Shown one piece after another: positions 43,069 to 52,314 of a DNA stretch of 64,000 nt (position 1 is the first letter of the stretch; the number at the start of each line of letters is the position of its first letter). The stretch covers positions 781,501 through 845,500 of the forward strand of contig NC_019738.1 of NCBI RefSeq assembly GCF_000317515.1, given 5' to 3'. A program made the position numbers and the translations under genes. Source of the stretch: Allocoleopsis franciscana PCC 7113 (GTDB lineage: Bacteria > Cyanobacteriota > Cyanobacteriia > Cyanobacteriales > Coleofasciculaceae). The notes below the pieces were generated by a model, which was not told the origin of the DNA, made no database searches, and worked only from the letters and a program-made list of their open reading frames with translations.

Positions 43069-43151
43069 ATCTACAGATTTTTCCTGTGTTCGAGACAATC
43101 CTAGATTAGTCGAAACACGACCGAGGCTAATCTGTCAGTAGGTAGAACATC

Positions 43152-44330
43152 CTAACGGCGTTTTTGCCAATATTGGTAAATTGTGTAGGCCATAGTGACA
43201 ACACCCGTCACGATCGCAGACTCATTCACTTCAAATTCAGGGTGATGCAGTGGGTAGTTGGGTTTATCCGGGAACCCCACACCTAGGCGAAACATAGTAC
43301 CAGGGGCATTTTCTAGATAGATGGAAAAGTCTTCAGCACCCATTGATGGTTCGGGCAAAATTTGCACCCGTTCGCTTCCCCACGCTTCTTTGGCTGACTC
43401 CTCCAATAATTGAGTTAAAGCCAAGTCATTTTGTACCGAAGGCACTCCCCGGCGGTAATTAATTTCGTAACGAGCACCGTACATGTTGCAGACATTCGCG
43501 ACAATCTTTTCCACCCACTGCGGTAAATCGGCATGAGTGTCAGGATGGAGCGATCGCACTGTTCCCGCCAATCGTACTTGGTCGGCAATCACATTCGGTG
43601 CCCTTCCACCACTAATCTGTCCAATTGTCAAGACTATTGGTCGCAACGGATTCTGGGTGCGGCTAATCGCTTGCTGAAGCGTGGTAATCACCTGCGAGGC
43701 AATCCAAATCGCATCAACAGCCTCATGGGGACGAGCACCATGACCGGATTCTCCCATAATAAAAATTTCTAAATCATCCGCTGCCGCTGTCAATGCCCCA
43801 TAACGAATTCCTAATGAACCACCGGGAATGGAGGGGAATACATGAACGCTAAAAATTGCACTCACATCATTCATCGCCCCATCTTGCACCATCCAATTGG
43901 CACCTTGGGCAATTTCCTCCGCCGGTTGGAATAAAAAGCGGGTATTACCGGGTAACATTTCGCCCAACTGGGACAGCACCATTGCTGTGCCTAACCCAAC
44001 TGTCGTGTGCACATCATGACCGCAGGCGTGCATAATTCCTGGCTTGCGGGACGCGAATTCGAGACAGGTGCGTTCGGTAATGGGTAGCGCGTCCATATCT
44101 GTGCGGATTGCCACCAAGCGGTCATCCGTACCACCCACCAATTCGCCAATCACCCCGGTTTTACCGATCGCCTCTTGCACAACGATACCGCAGGAAGACA
44201 GCACACCCGCCACATAAGCGGCTGTCTGCTGTTCCTGTCCACTCAGTTCAGGGTGGGAGTGGAGATGACGCCGGATTTCAATCAGGCGCGGTGCTAATTT
44301 TTCAGCTAAGTCTTTAATACGAGAAAGCAT
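43152..44330 (-). CDS. M20-family amidohydrolase
   Basis: The product from ATG 44330 is 392 residues. It has the M20D zinc-peptidase motifs: IRRHLHSHPELSGQEQQTA, VAIRTDMDALPITE (metal Asp), MHACGHDVHTTVGLGTAMVL (metal His), FLFQPAEEIAQGA (catalytic Glu), and a C-terminal EPSMGAEDFSIYLE. Members hydrolyse N-acyl amino acids, hippurate or auxin conjugates; the exact substrate cannot be told. AGGAAG lies upstream of the chosen ATG. The frame extends 13 codons to a GTG at 44369. Confidence 0.9.
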   Translation of the reverse strand: MLSRIKDLAEKLAPRLIEIRRHLHSHPELSGQEQQTAAYVAGVLSSCGIVVQEAIGKTGVIGELVGGTDDRLVAIRTDMDALPITERTCLEFASRKPGIMHACGHDVHTTVGLGTAMVLSQLGEMLPGNTRFLFQPAEEIAQGANWMVQDGAMNDVSAIFSVHVFPSIPGGSLGIRYGALTAAADDLEIFIMGESGHGARPHEAVDAIWIASQVITTLQQAISRTQNPLRPIVLTIGQISGGRAPNVIADQVRLAGTVRSLHPDTHADLPQWVEKIVANVCNMYGARYEINYRRGVPSVQNDLALTQLLEESAKEAWGSERVQILPEPSMGAEDFSIYLENAPGTMFRLGVGFPDKPNYPLHHPEFEVNESAIVTGVVTMAYTIYQYWQKRR

Positions 44331-44610
44331 GGGGTTGTTCTTCCTGCGACTGCATCTGGACTTACGCACCTAATCTCAATGTAGGCGTCGAGATGTACCC
44401 TACTCATCCTGGGGATATCGAGTGGTCAATTTGACGTAAGTCCTATTTATAAAATCTTCTACAGTATTATCCAGATTTCTAGAATGATCATGCTCTGTGA
44501 GGATAAGCCTCTGAGTTAAGCATGATCTTTTACAGGGTAATCCTTTCTGAATAGCATTCACTCCTTCGGTAAAGTGGTTAAGGGTATTTTAATCACGTTC
44601 GCTAAACTCT
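44331..44610. other. Divergent promoter region
   Basis: It separates the leftward M20 gene from the rightward small gene. No known regulatory element was recognised. Confidence 0.4.
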
Positions 44611-44973
44611 ATGAACCAAGACAAGCCAAACCGTATTGACCAACCTGAAGGCAGCCAGAATTTATACCGCCGTCCTTCTCGCCCTACTCGCCCAGAACCC
44701 AAGCCGATTCAGGTACTCGACAGCGCAACGAACCAGGCGGGAGAGGTGTTTAACGCGGGAGACATGATTCAAGTCACTTCGCCTTGGGGGAGTAAAGCGA
44801 AAGCAGAAATTACGGATTTTTATCAAGATACGGAGGGCAAGGCTTGGGCGCACTATACCCCCAACGAATCCCGGGAAGGCTGGGATTGGGAAGGTGGATG
44901 CATCTTGGCATCGCTACTCGTGAAAGCGGCTGAAGCACCTTCAGAATCAACATCTGTGCCACTTCCTGAGTAA
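44611..44973 (+). CDS. Hypothetical protein, 120 aa
   Basis: The N-terminal third is basic and disordered (LYRRPSRPTRPEPKPIQVLD). The rest resembles a small SH3-like beta barrel (GEVFNAGDMIQVTSPWGSKA, ITDFYQDTEGKAWAHYTPNE) ending in an acidic tail. I recognise no family. It is a soluble protein of unknown role. A clear terminator at 45115 lies about 140 bp downstream. Confidence 0.55.
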   Translation: MNQDKPNRIDQPEGSQNLYRRPSRPTRPEPKPIQVLDSATNQAGEVFNAGDMIQVTSPWGSKAKAEITDFYQDTEGKAWAHYTPNESREGWDWEGGCILASLLVKAAEAPSESTSVPLPE

Positions 44974-45114
44974 TATTGCTGAGAAAACCAAAGAAATTGT
45001 AAAGAAAACGAGCGAAATGAACAAATTCCTGATAAAAATTAACTTAAGTTCAAATGGAGTCAGCCTTATAAAGACTCTAAACATAAATCACTCTGATTAA
45101 TATTTGTTGGGAAA

Positions 45115-45136
45115 CAGCCCCTGTTTTTAGGGGCTG
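45115..45136 (+). terminator. Rho-independent terminator
   Basis: CAGCCCCT (45115-45122) and AGGGGCTG (45129-45136) form a perfect 8-bp GC-rich stem, followed directly by AATTTTTATTTT. It is the best plus-strand intrinsic terminator in this area. It sits 141 bp after the stop of the 120-aa gene, so a short RNA ending here is also possible. Confidence 0.75.
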
Positions 45137-45274
45137 AATTTTTATTTTGTATCCTATGAAAATAGCTCTCTTAAACCAGCGTTAATCTATGGTCTCTTGA
45201 TGTCAGGCTTTATCAGTTCGTCTTTCCAGCAAGGTAGATTTTGCTTGTAAATGTATCGATCTAAAGGAATATTA

Positions 45275-45817
45275 CTACGCAACTCCTGTGAATTTTTCTT
45301 CAAAGAAGGTAGTGATGCGTTTTGGCTCAAACTGGTAAAAGTCTTCGAGAAGTCCAGCAGTACAATAGGTGTGATATCGATCAATCAAAGACATCAAACC
45401 CTCCTGCACAACCTCGATATGATATAGCGTCGCGTTGTACTCATCGGTCAAGGCAGCTAGATCCAGTTGGATGGTGTCTAAATTGAGTTCTCGATGCATT
45501 TGCTTCAGCTTTGATAAGCGCCGTCTAAAGGCGGCAAGAAGCTTTTCTTGGGGGACATGATTAATGGATGCTTCCAAGTGCGCGGATGCTAGTTGCAGGT
45601 TGCAACTCTGGCAAGCTTGCCTTGCTTGTAGGCAGGCGACTTTACTATCTAGGACTTGTGCGCGACAGTTTTGTAGTACCCAAGTTAGGTTAGCAAGTTG
45701 TTGGTGAGCTTCAAAGGATAAAGGTGAAAACATGGGATGCCATCTTCTCCAAGTAATTGCGTGGATTAAATCGGTTCTACTTAATGAATCAACGGGGTTG
45801 AAGAGTATTCCGTACAT
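45275..45817 (-). CDS. Hypothetical protein, 180 aa
   Basis: The frame opens at ATG 45817, with an alternative ATG at 45733 (MFSPLSFEAHQQ). The body is helical with several cysteines (LQNCRAQVLDSKVACLQARQ, ACQSCNLQLASAHLEASINH) and heptad-like spacing, ending near FYQFEPKRITTFFEEKF. The cysteines do not form a recognised metal motif. No family is recognised. Confidence 0.55.
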   Translation of the reverse strand: MYGILFNPVDSLSRTDLIHAITWRRWHPMFSPLSFEAHQQLANLTWVLQNCRAQVLDSKVACLQARQACQSCNLQLASAHLEASINHVPQEKLLAAFRRRLSKLKQMHRELNLDTIQLDLAALTDEYNATLYHIEVVQEGLMSLIDRYHTYCTAGLLEDFYQFEPKRITTFFEEKFTGVA

Positions 45818-46098
45818 TCAGACATAATGAATCCGATCACCTACTCTTGTATCCTCAGGAAGATTGATATTCTCAGGAGGAATCTTTATTGGCAATGCCT
45901 AAATCCTACTTAGGATAGACAACCCTATTCACCGTTATTGCTTAAGAGAGGTGAATGGAAAAAGTACAGAGATAGAATTTTCGCATCAAACACCTTTTTG
46001 AGCAAGCCAACCTAACGGCTTCACCTTGAACCCAAAAACTCTAACACTTCCTTAAAGTCACTTTAAGTGATATTATTAACCAGGTTATCTAAAAGCTC
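45818..46098. other. Divergent promoter region
   Basis: It is AT-rich. A palindromic stretch CTTAAAGTCACTTTAAG lies near 46052-46068, 30 bp before the methyltransferase start. It could be an operator. Confidence 0.4.
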
Positions 46099-46860
46099 TT
46101 GTTGTTAGAAAATCAAGTCATCCATAACGAGTACTACAAAGAAGACCTCGCGTTTATTCATGATGTTGGTTTTGCGGACTATGCGCTCAAGTCTGCTCCT
46201 GGTCTATTGGAAATCCTCAAACAAAACCAAATCGGCGAGGGCTTAGTCGTAGATTTAGGTTGCGGAAGCGGATTATGGGCGCTAGAACTCACCAAAGCTC
46301 ATTATCAGGTTCTCGGAGTTGATCTCTCTAAGTCGTTGATTGCCATTGCACGTCAGAGAGTGCCAGAGGCTGAGTTTCGCATCGGTTCCTTATTCCAGGC
46401 TGATATTCCACCCTGTAATGCGGTGACATCGATTGGCGAATGCCTCAACTACCTTTTTGACTCAAACAACAATCATCAAACGCTAATTCAGTTATTTAGT
46501 GGCATTTATCGCGCCTTAACGCCTGGGGGTGTCTTCATTTTCGATATGGCAGAACCGGGACAGGTTCTACAGGAAACCCCAACCCAAGGATTTACTGAAG
46601 GAGATGATTGGATAGTACTGGTGGAAAAAGCGGAGAATCGAGAGCAAAAAACCTTAACCCGTCGAATTATCACCTTTCGCAAGGTTGGAGGACACTACAG
46701 ACGGGATGATGAAGTACACCATTTGCAGTTATACGATGCAACCGAGGTGGCACAAGAATTGAGTGCAATCGGCTTCCAAGTTCAGATGATGCCTAGTTAT
46801 GGTCATTACTCTTTGCCCAAAGCACACACGGCGTTTATTGCCCGGAAACCCACAAAATAG
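46099..46860 (+). CDS. Class I SAM-dependent methyltransferase
   Basis: The 253-residue protein has motif I VVDLGCGSGLWALELTKAHY (about 50-70), the acidic VLGVDLSKSLIAIARQRVPE and post-I region, and GECLNYLFDS with LTPGGVFIFDMAEPG. It fits the Methyltransf_25/11 families. The substrate is unknown. Translation starts at TTG 46099. It is convergent with the ABC exporter gene, 23 bp apart. Confidence 0.85.
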   Translation: MLLENQVIHNEYYKEDLAFIHDVGFADYALKSAPGLLEILKQNQIGEGLVVDLGCGSGLWALELTKAHYQVLGVDLSKSLIAIARQRVPEAEFRIGSLFQADIPPCNAVTSIGECLNYLFDSNNNHQTLIQLFSGIYRALTPGGVFIFDMAEPGQVLQETPTQGFTEGDDWIVLVEKAENREQKTLTRRIITFRKVGGHYRRDDEVHHLQLYDATEVAQELSAIGFQVQMMPSYGHYSLPKAHTAFIARKPTK

Positions 46861-46883
46861 AGTCCGTCTCTTGATTTTCCTCC

Positions 46884-48731
46884 TTACTGATATCCTGCGG
46901 CTTGAAGTGAGAACAACCTCGCGTAACGTCCTTCGAGTTGCAATAACTTCTCATGGGTTCCCTGTTCAATAATTTCTCCCCCAGCCATCACCACAATCGT
47001 GTCAGCCATCCGCACTGTCGAGAAACGGTGAGAAATTAACACCACCATTTGATTTTGGGTAATGGTGCGGAAATGGTTAAAAATTCGCACCTCAGCCTCC
47101 GCATCCATCGCTGCTGTGGGTTCATCCAGAACTAAGATGTCTGCACCTGTCCGCATAAACGCACGAGATAAGGCGATTTTCTGCCATTGCCCTCCGGAGA
47201 GTTCCTGTCCTCCCTTGAACCATCGACCCAACTGAGTGCCAAAACCCTCTGGCAACAATTCAATAAACGGTTTAGCCATCCCTTTGTCGGAGGCATCTTC
47301 CCAACGTTCTGCATCTTCTAAGTGGTTGACATCCCCCACACCTACGTTTTCACCAACTGTAAAGTGGTAACGCACGAAATCCTGAAAAATCACACCAATT
47401 CTTTGGCGCAGTACCTCAATATCCCACTCTTGCAAATCCAAACCATCCAGGAGAATTTGTCCCGAATCTGGGGTATATAACCGGGTTAACAGCTTAATCA
47501 GAGTGGTCTTGCCCGAACCATTTTCACCCACGATCGCTAATTTCTCACCCGGTTTAAGATGAAGTGAGACGTTTCTCAGGGCGGGTTTGGTAATTCCTGG
47601 ATAGGTGAAGGAAACATCGATAAAGCGCATTCCATCCCCCGGAATTAAACCCTGACGCGCCTTTCCCCTGGGTTTAGGTACATTCTGCTCCAAAAATTCG
47701 TAGAGATTGGAGAGATACAGATTATCTTCATACATGCCGCCAATCGACGTTAAGGCACCCGCAAAGGTGGATTGTCCTTGCCGGAACACGGTGAGGTACA
47801 TGGTCATATCCCCCAAGGAAATGCGACCCCAGATGGTTTCCAGCACAATCCAAGCGTAAGCGGCGTAAAAGGTTGCCGTACTCAGCAAGCCCAAAAGGTA
47901 ACCCGAAATTCCTCGACGGATGGTGAGGTCGCGGTCTTCGTCGTAAAGGCGATGAAAGATATCACGATAACGTTGTAGCATTGTGGAGCCAAGTTGGTAA
48001 AGCTGAACCTCCTTGGCATAGTCTTCGCGGGCAATTAAGGTTTCTAAATAATGCTGCTGTCGGGTTTCCGGCGATCGCCAACGGAACAGGCGAAACGCTT
48101 CCCCAGCAAAGCGAGTTTCGGCAATGAAGGGAGGAACCGCCGCGACAACCAAGACTAATACCGCCCAAAATGAGAAATTCAGCAGTAAACCGCCATACGT
48201 CACTAAGGAAAGGGCAGACTGAATCAGTCCAAAGGTTCGCATCACCAAGGAAAGAGGACGATGGGATGCTTCATGGCGTGCCTGAGTGATTTTGTCATAA
48301 AACTCAGAGTTCTCGAAGTGGGTGAGGTCGAGAGTCAGTGCTTTTTCCAAAATCAAAACATTCACCCGTTGTCCCAGCAAGACTCGCAGCAGGGATTGGC
48401 AGACGGTGAGTCCTCGTTGGGTTGCCGCTAGTGCCATAACGGCGATCGCTTCTAACCCCACATACCTTAAAGCCATCCAACGCTGGGTTTGTGCCCCTGA
48501 CTGCGAAGCCAAAACGACGCTATCTACAATTAACTTACCCACGTAGGCGATCGCACCAGGTAACAAACCGGCTACTAAGGTTAGAATCGCCAGCACAATG
48601 GTTAGGGTATGGCTCGTTGTCCAGACTAATTCTAATGCTCGTCCACTGTAGCGGAAGACGGAGAGGGATTGACGCAACCCCCTTGTAGGAACTCTCAAGT
48701 TCTCTAGAGATTGTTTTCTTGGTCTACTCAT
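46884..48731 (-). CDS. ABC exporter, fused membrane and ATPase domains
   Basis: The 615-residue half-transporter has a six-helix membrane domain (about 35-340) and an ATPase domain (about 370-605). The ATPase carries Walker A IVGENGSGKTTLIKLLTRLY, Q-loop GVIFQDFVRYHF, signature LSGGQWQKIALSRAF, Walker B ADILVLDEPTAAMD and H-loop VLISHRFSTV. It should work as a homodimer exporting a lipid, peptide or small molecule. Nothing nearby reveals the substrate. The start codon lies at 48731 and overlaps an upstream open frame in the opposite direction that I regard as the leader of the channel gene. Confidence 0.9.
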   Translation of the reverse strand: MSRPRKQSLENLRVPTRGLRQSLSVFRYSGRALELVWTTSHTLTIVLAILTLVAGLLPGAIAYVGKLIVDSVVLASQSGAQTQRWMALRYVGLEAIAVMALAATQRGLTVCQSLLRVLLGQRVNVLILEKALTLDLTHFENSEFYDKITQARHEASHRPLSLVMRTFGLIQSALSLVTYGGLLLNFSFWAVLVLVVAAVPPFIAETRFAGEAFRLFRWRSPETRQQHYLETLIAREDYAKEVQLYQLGSTMLQRYRDIFHRLYDEDRDLTIRRGISGYLLGLLSTATFYAAYAWIVLETIWGRISLGDMTMYLTVFRQGQSTFAGALTSIGGMYEDNLYLSNLYEFLEQNVPKPRGKARQGLIPGDGMRFIDVSFTYPGITKPALRNVSLHLKPGEKLAIVGENGSGKTTLIKLLTRLYTPDSGQILLDGLDLQEWDIEVLRQRIGVIFQDFVRYHFTVGENVGVGDVNHLEDAERWEDASDKGMAKPFIELLPEGFGTQLGRWFKGGQELSGGQWQKIALSRAFMRTGADILVLDEPTAAMDAEAEVRIFNHFRTITQNQMVVLISHRFSTVRMADTIVVMAGGEIIEQGTHEKLLQLEGRYARLFSLQAAGYQ

Positions 48732-48759
48732 TCTATTGGTATAACAAATTCATGCTCTT

Positions 48760-48836
48760 GAGAGAGTGGGAGAGATGGGGAGCGGGGGAGATGGGGAGAT
48801 GGGGAGATGGGGCGCGGGGGAGTGGGGAGAGAGGAA
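48760..48836 (+). repeat. GGGGAGAT short tandem repeat run
   Basis: The segment repeats variants of GGGGAGAT about eight times. It lies between the divergent ABC exporter and channel genes. Runs of this kind are common noncoding repeats in large cyanobacterial genomes. They can be read through as an artificial N-terminal extension of the channel frame (GAGEMGRWGDGARGSGE). Confidence 0.8.
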
Positions 48837-48877
48837 AAAGTCTGCTATTTTTGACTGCAACTGGGTATGAGACAAAA

Positions 48878-49813
48878 ATGGATAAAAAGCCTCGACCGCT
48901 TCGCCCTGCCCTATCGGGGCAATCGCTCCTCCCCACGCGCCGAGAAAACCGCAAGAAACGGTTCGATATTGTGAGTAATCGCCGCTTTGATGTTAAAAGA
49001 ATTGGTGTATCGCACTCTCATTGGCGCGACCCTTACCATTTGCTGCTCACCCTTGATTGGCCTCAGTTCTTTTTGCTGACGGTGGTTTCCTATCTCGCCA
49101 CTAATACCCTGTTTGCTCTGTTGTACCTGGCAGGAGGCGATTGTATTAAGAATGCTCGTCCTGGATCGTTCTTGGATGCCTTTTTTTTCAGCGTTCAGAC
49201 GATGGCGACGATCGGCTACGGGGCGATGTATCCCAGCACAGACTACGCCAATCTATTAGTTACCCTGGAAGCGCTAATCGGTTTGTTGGGCGTAGCGATG
49301 ACTACTGGACTGATGTTTGCTCGTTTCTCCCGTCCTACAGCTAGAGTTCTCTTCAGTCGTGTAGCTGTGATTGCACCCCATAATGGGTTGCCCACTCTAA
49401 TGTTACGGGTTGCCAATGAGCGGCGTAACCAGATTCTCGAAGCTCAAATCGGGTTAAGTTTACTACGGGATGAAGTCACGACGGAGGGTATTTTCATCCG
49501 TCGCTTCTACGACCTCAAACTGCTTCGGAGTCAAACAAGAACCTTTGCTCTGAGTTGGATCGTCATGCATGTGATTGATGAAAATAGCCCTTTGTATGGG
49601 ATGACACCAGAGTTACTCGAAGAGGCAAAAACGGATATTATTGCCACCCTGACCGGTATTGATGAAACCGTTTCACAAACGGTTCACGCTCGTCACTATT
49701 ACATAACGGACGAAATTTTGTGGAATATGCATTTTGTGGATATTTTCTCGCACAAACCAGATGGGCGGCGCGTACTCGATTTAACCCGCTTTCATGATGT
49801 GACGCCGATTTAG
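48878..49813 (+). CDS. Inward-rectifier-type potassium channel (KirBac-like)
   Basis: From ATG 48878 the product is 311 residues. It has a slide-helix-like start (FDVKRIGVSHSHWRDPYHLL), outer helix M1 (FFLLTVVSYLATNTLFALLY) and a pore loop with selectivity filter TMATIGYGAMYP. Inner helix M2 (VTLEALIGLLGVAMTTGLMF) and a C-terminal beta-sandwich (PTLMLRVANERRNQILEAQI and on) follow, as in KirBac/Kir channels. It should form tetramers moving potassium across the plasma membrane. A longer frame from 48719 would add 53 residues encoded by the tandem repeat, so I use the internal start. Confidence 0.9.
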   Translation: MDKKPRPLRPALSGQSLLPTRRENRKKRFDIVSNRRFDVKRIGVSHSHWRDPYHLLLTLDWPQFFLLTVVSYLATNTLFALLYLAGGDCIKNARPGSFLDAFFFSVQTMATIGYGAMYPSTDYANLLVTLEALIGLLGVAMTTGLMFARFSRPTARVLFSRVAVIAPHNGLPTLMLRVANERRNQILEAQIGLSLLRDEVTTEGIFIRRFYDLKLLRSQTRTFALSWIVMHVIDENSPLYGMTPELLEEAKTDIIATLTGIDETVSQTVHARHYYITDEILWNMHFVDIFSHKPDGRRVLDLTRFHDVTPI

Positions 49814-49831
49814 AGCCAGTTTGGCTTAACA

Positions 49832-50758
49832 TCAGTTCATGGGTTGCAGGACTGGGGTGAGGGTGGGTAACCACTCTTGTCGCAACTTAGCGATCGCGTC
49901 TTCTTTGTGTTTCGCTTCAATCTCAATCCATGGCGCATGGCGATAGGAAGTCGGCATCACCGTAATCAAGTCGCTATGGTTGCGGTCATTAAATGCCTCG
50001 CGTCCGTTGGAGATATGCACCATCTGCCATTCAGGCATCGACCAAGTGCTTCGTGCACTGTGCAGCATCTGGGCAACGCTGGGATGATCGTAACTATCTA
50101 AACCTTCATGAATCACATGGTGGTGGGCGTCAAAAACCATAGGCACCCCAGCTTGGCGACAAACAGCTAAAATTTCTTCAGCGCTGTAGGCATATTCGTC
50201 GTTTTCCAATGCAAGTCGGGAGCGAATCGCCTCTGGTAAGTTACGGATGACTTGGACTAATGTGGAGGAGCGATCGCTTTTCCCCCCATGAATTTCTATC
50301 GTCGCCCAAGGCGATCGCGGTTGCCCTAGCTTATCCATAATCATGGCGTGCATTTGCAGAATTTTGATGCTATTGGCAACGACTTCTGGCTTATCCGAAC
50401 TGAGAACAACGAACTGATCAGGATGCACGACAATGCGGATACCTGCTGTCAGCGCACGTTGACCCGTTTGCAGAAGTTCTGCATTCAATTCATTGAGAAT
50501 TTTTTCCCCTAATTCAGTATCAGCGAAGGGAAAAAGACTAGAGGTAATTCGATAAAGTCGGAGTTCATGATTGAGGCAAAAATCGATGGCTTGATTCAAG
50601 CTTTGGAGATTTTTAGCATACAAATTCCGCAGAATTTCGGCTTGTTCTGTTTCTGACAACTGTAATAAACGCTTGCGGGTAACCGTGGAATAACGCACCT
50701 CTTTGGATACAGTGATACACACTAACCCCAGTTGAGGAATGATGCTCGTCGAACTCAT
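49832..50758 (-). CDS. uvsE: UV damage endonuclease UvsE/UVDE
   Basis: The 308-residue protein matches UVDE TIM-barrel enzymes: PQLGLVCITVSKEVRYSTVT, NLQSLNQAIDFCLNHELRLY, RITSSLFPFAD, RIVVHPDQFVVLSS, ATIEIHGGKSDR, LALENDEYAYSAEEIL, VFDAHHHVIHEG and WIEIEAKHKEDAI. The metal-binding His and Glu residues of the fold are in place. UVDE nicks DNA 5' to UV photoproducts and abasic sites, an alternative to UvrABC. The length is normal. It is monocistronic and convergent with the channel gene, 18 bp apart. Confidence 0.92.
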   Translation of the reverse strand: MSSTSIIPQLGLVCITVSKEVRYSTVTRKRLLQLSETEQAEILRNLYAKNLQSLNQAIDFCLNHELRLYRITSSLFPFADTELGEKILNELNAELLQTGQRALTAGIRIVVHPDQFVVLSSDKPEVVANSIKILQMHAMIMDKLGQPRSPWATIEIHGGKSDRSSTLVQVIRNLPEAIRSRLALENDEYAYSAEEILAVCRQAGVPMVFDAHHHVIHEGLDSYDHPSVAQMLHSARSTWSMPEWQMVHISNGREAFNDRNHSDLITVMPTSYRHAPWIEIEAKHKEDAIAKLRQEWLPTLTPVLQPMN

Positions 50759-50868
50759 TATTTTCTCTTCATATTCCCTACTATTTTAGGAATAACAAAC
50801 AATTTCTGGTTAGGACACCCACCGCAAGAGGGAACTCTCCCTCAAAATTAGCAGACATAGATGATTAA

Positions 50869-52314
50869 TTAATGACCCTCACTTAGGAGATACTCTTGTG
50901 CGATCGGAATCTCTACGATAAATTCTGTCCCTTCTCCAGGAGCAGAAATACAGCGGATTTGACCCTGATGTTTTTCTACCACAACTTGGTAACAAATCGC
51001 TAACCCCAAACCCGTGCCACTGCCGACAGCCTTGGTGGTAAAAAACGGGTCAAAGATTTGCTTTTGCACGTTTTCGCTCATACCAGAACCGTTGTCAGCA
51101 ATCCGAATCACAACATATTGGGTATATTTATCCTTGTCTTTTGAGAGATTCTCTTTTTCCCTATCTTCCTTCCACTCCCCAGTTCCCACCTCAGTGCTGA
51201 TGGTAATTCGGCGGGGAGGCGGTTGGTTTTCTAGGGCATCAATGGCGTTTGAAAGCAAATGCATAAACACCTGATTGAGCTGACTCACATAACAGGTTAC
51301 TTTAGGCAATTGACCATACTCTTTAATCACCTCAATTTCCGGACAACTGACTCTATGGCTATAGCTTTCTGCCCTGAATCGGTACTGCAAAATCTCTAAC
51401 GTATGGTTGATACCCTCATGAATATCCACGGGTTTTAGATCGGATTTATTCAAGCGGGAGAAGTTTTGCAGCGATAAGACAATCTCTTGAATCCGTTCCG
51501 CCCCTACTTGCATCGAATTTATCATTTTTTGCCAATCTTCTTTTAAAAACTGTAAATCTAGCTCAGCAATAATCTCCTGAATTTCAGGTGTTGAATTAGG
51601 GTAAGCCTTTTGATAAAGTTCAACCAGTTTACTGAGGTCTTGAAAATATTGACGAGCGATAAACAGATTGCTGTAAATAAAGCCAACTGGGTTGTTAATT
51701 TCGTGGGCAACACCTGCCACCATTTGCCCCAGACTTGACATTTTTTCGGATTGAATTAATTGGGATTGGGTGCGTCTTAATTCGCTCAAAGTTAGTTCGA
51801 GGGCTTGCGACTTTTCTCGTTCTCGTGCTTCCGATTGTCGCAGAGCGTTCTCCACTTGCTGGCGTTCACAAATTTCCTGTTGCAGGCGTATATTTTGGTC
51901 ACTCAGTTGCTTAGAAAACCAACGCAAGGTCAACTGATTCTTGACACGGGCCAAAACTTCTTCACATTGGAATGGCTTGGTGATGTAGTCTACACCTCCA
52001 ACTTCAAAAGCTCTGACTTTATCCCACACATCATCGAGCGCACTGATAAAAATTACCGGAATTTGCGAAGTTCTTGGGTCGGCTTTCAGCTTTTCACAAA
52101 CCTCATAACCATTCATTTGGGGCATATTAATATCGAGTAAAATCAGGTCGGGCGAAGCTACCGAAACCACTCTCAAGGCTAGCGGCCCACTCATAACTTT
52201 CCGCACTTTATACCCTTGTTCACTCAACATGGTAGAAAGAAGGCGCAGGTTGTCGGGTGTATCGTCAACAACAAGGAGGTCTGCCAAAGGAACTAATGCC
52301 GAGTTGCTATTCAT
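50869..52314 (-). CDS. Response regulator-histidine kinase (REC-HisKA-HATPase)
   Basis: The 481-residue protein has an N-terminal receiver domain (about 10-128: [38 protein letters not shown] with phospho-Asp, DYITKPF with Lys). A coiled coil follows, then a HisKA domain ([20 protein letters not shown], His about 203) and a HATPase (N-box [44 protein letters not shown]). The kinase type with HEINNP is common in cyanobacteria. The ATG overlaps the stop of the 1340-residue kinase (ATGA), so the two are translationally coupled and probably partners. Confidence 0.92.
   Translation of the reverse strand: MNSNSALVPLADLLVVDDTPDNLRLLSTMLSEQGYKVRKVMSGPLALRVVSVASPDLILLDINMPQMNGYEVCEKLKADPRTSQIPVIFISALDDVWDKVRAFEVGGVDYITKPFQCEEVLARVKNQLTLRWFSKQLSDQNIRLQQEICERQQVENALRQSEAREREKSQALELTLSELRRTQSQLIQSEKMSSLGQMVAGVAHEINNPVGFIYSNLFIARQYFQDLSKLVELYQKAYPNSTPEIQEIIAELDLQFLKEDWQKMINSMQVGAERIQEIVLSLQNFSRLNKSDLKPVDIHEGINHTLEILQYRFRAESYSHRVSCPEIEVIKEYGQLPKVTCYVSQLNQVFMHLLSNAIDALENQPPPRRITISTEVGTGEWKEDREKENLSKDKDKYTQYVVIRIADNGSGMSENVQKQIFDPFFTTKAVGSGTGLGLAICYQVVVEKHQGQIRCISAPGEGTEFIVEIPIAQEYLLSEGH

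Noticed and set aside
45050-45150. Possible Yfr2-like small RNA, because GGGAAACA precedes a terminator
   Set aside because: Yfr2 RNAs carry GGAAACA in the loop of a 5' hairpin. Here the motif abuts the terminator stem with no such hairpin, so only the terminator is called.
48719-48877. N-terminal extension of the channel gene
   Set aside because: The 53 extra codons are mostly the GGGGAGAT tandem repeat; the ATG at 48878 gives a normal KirBac start.
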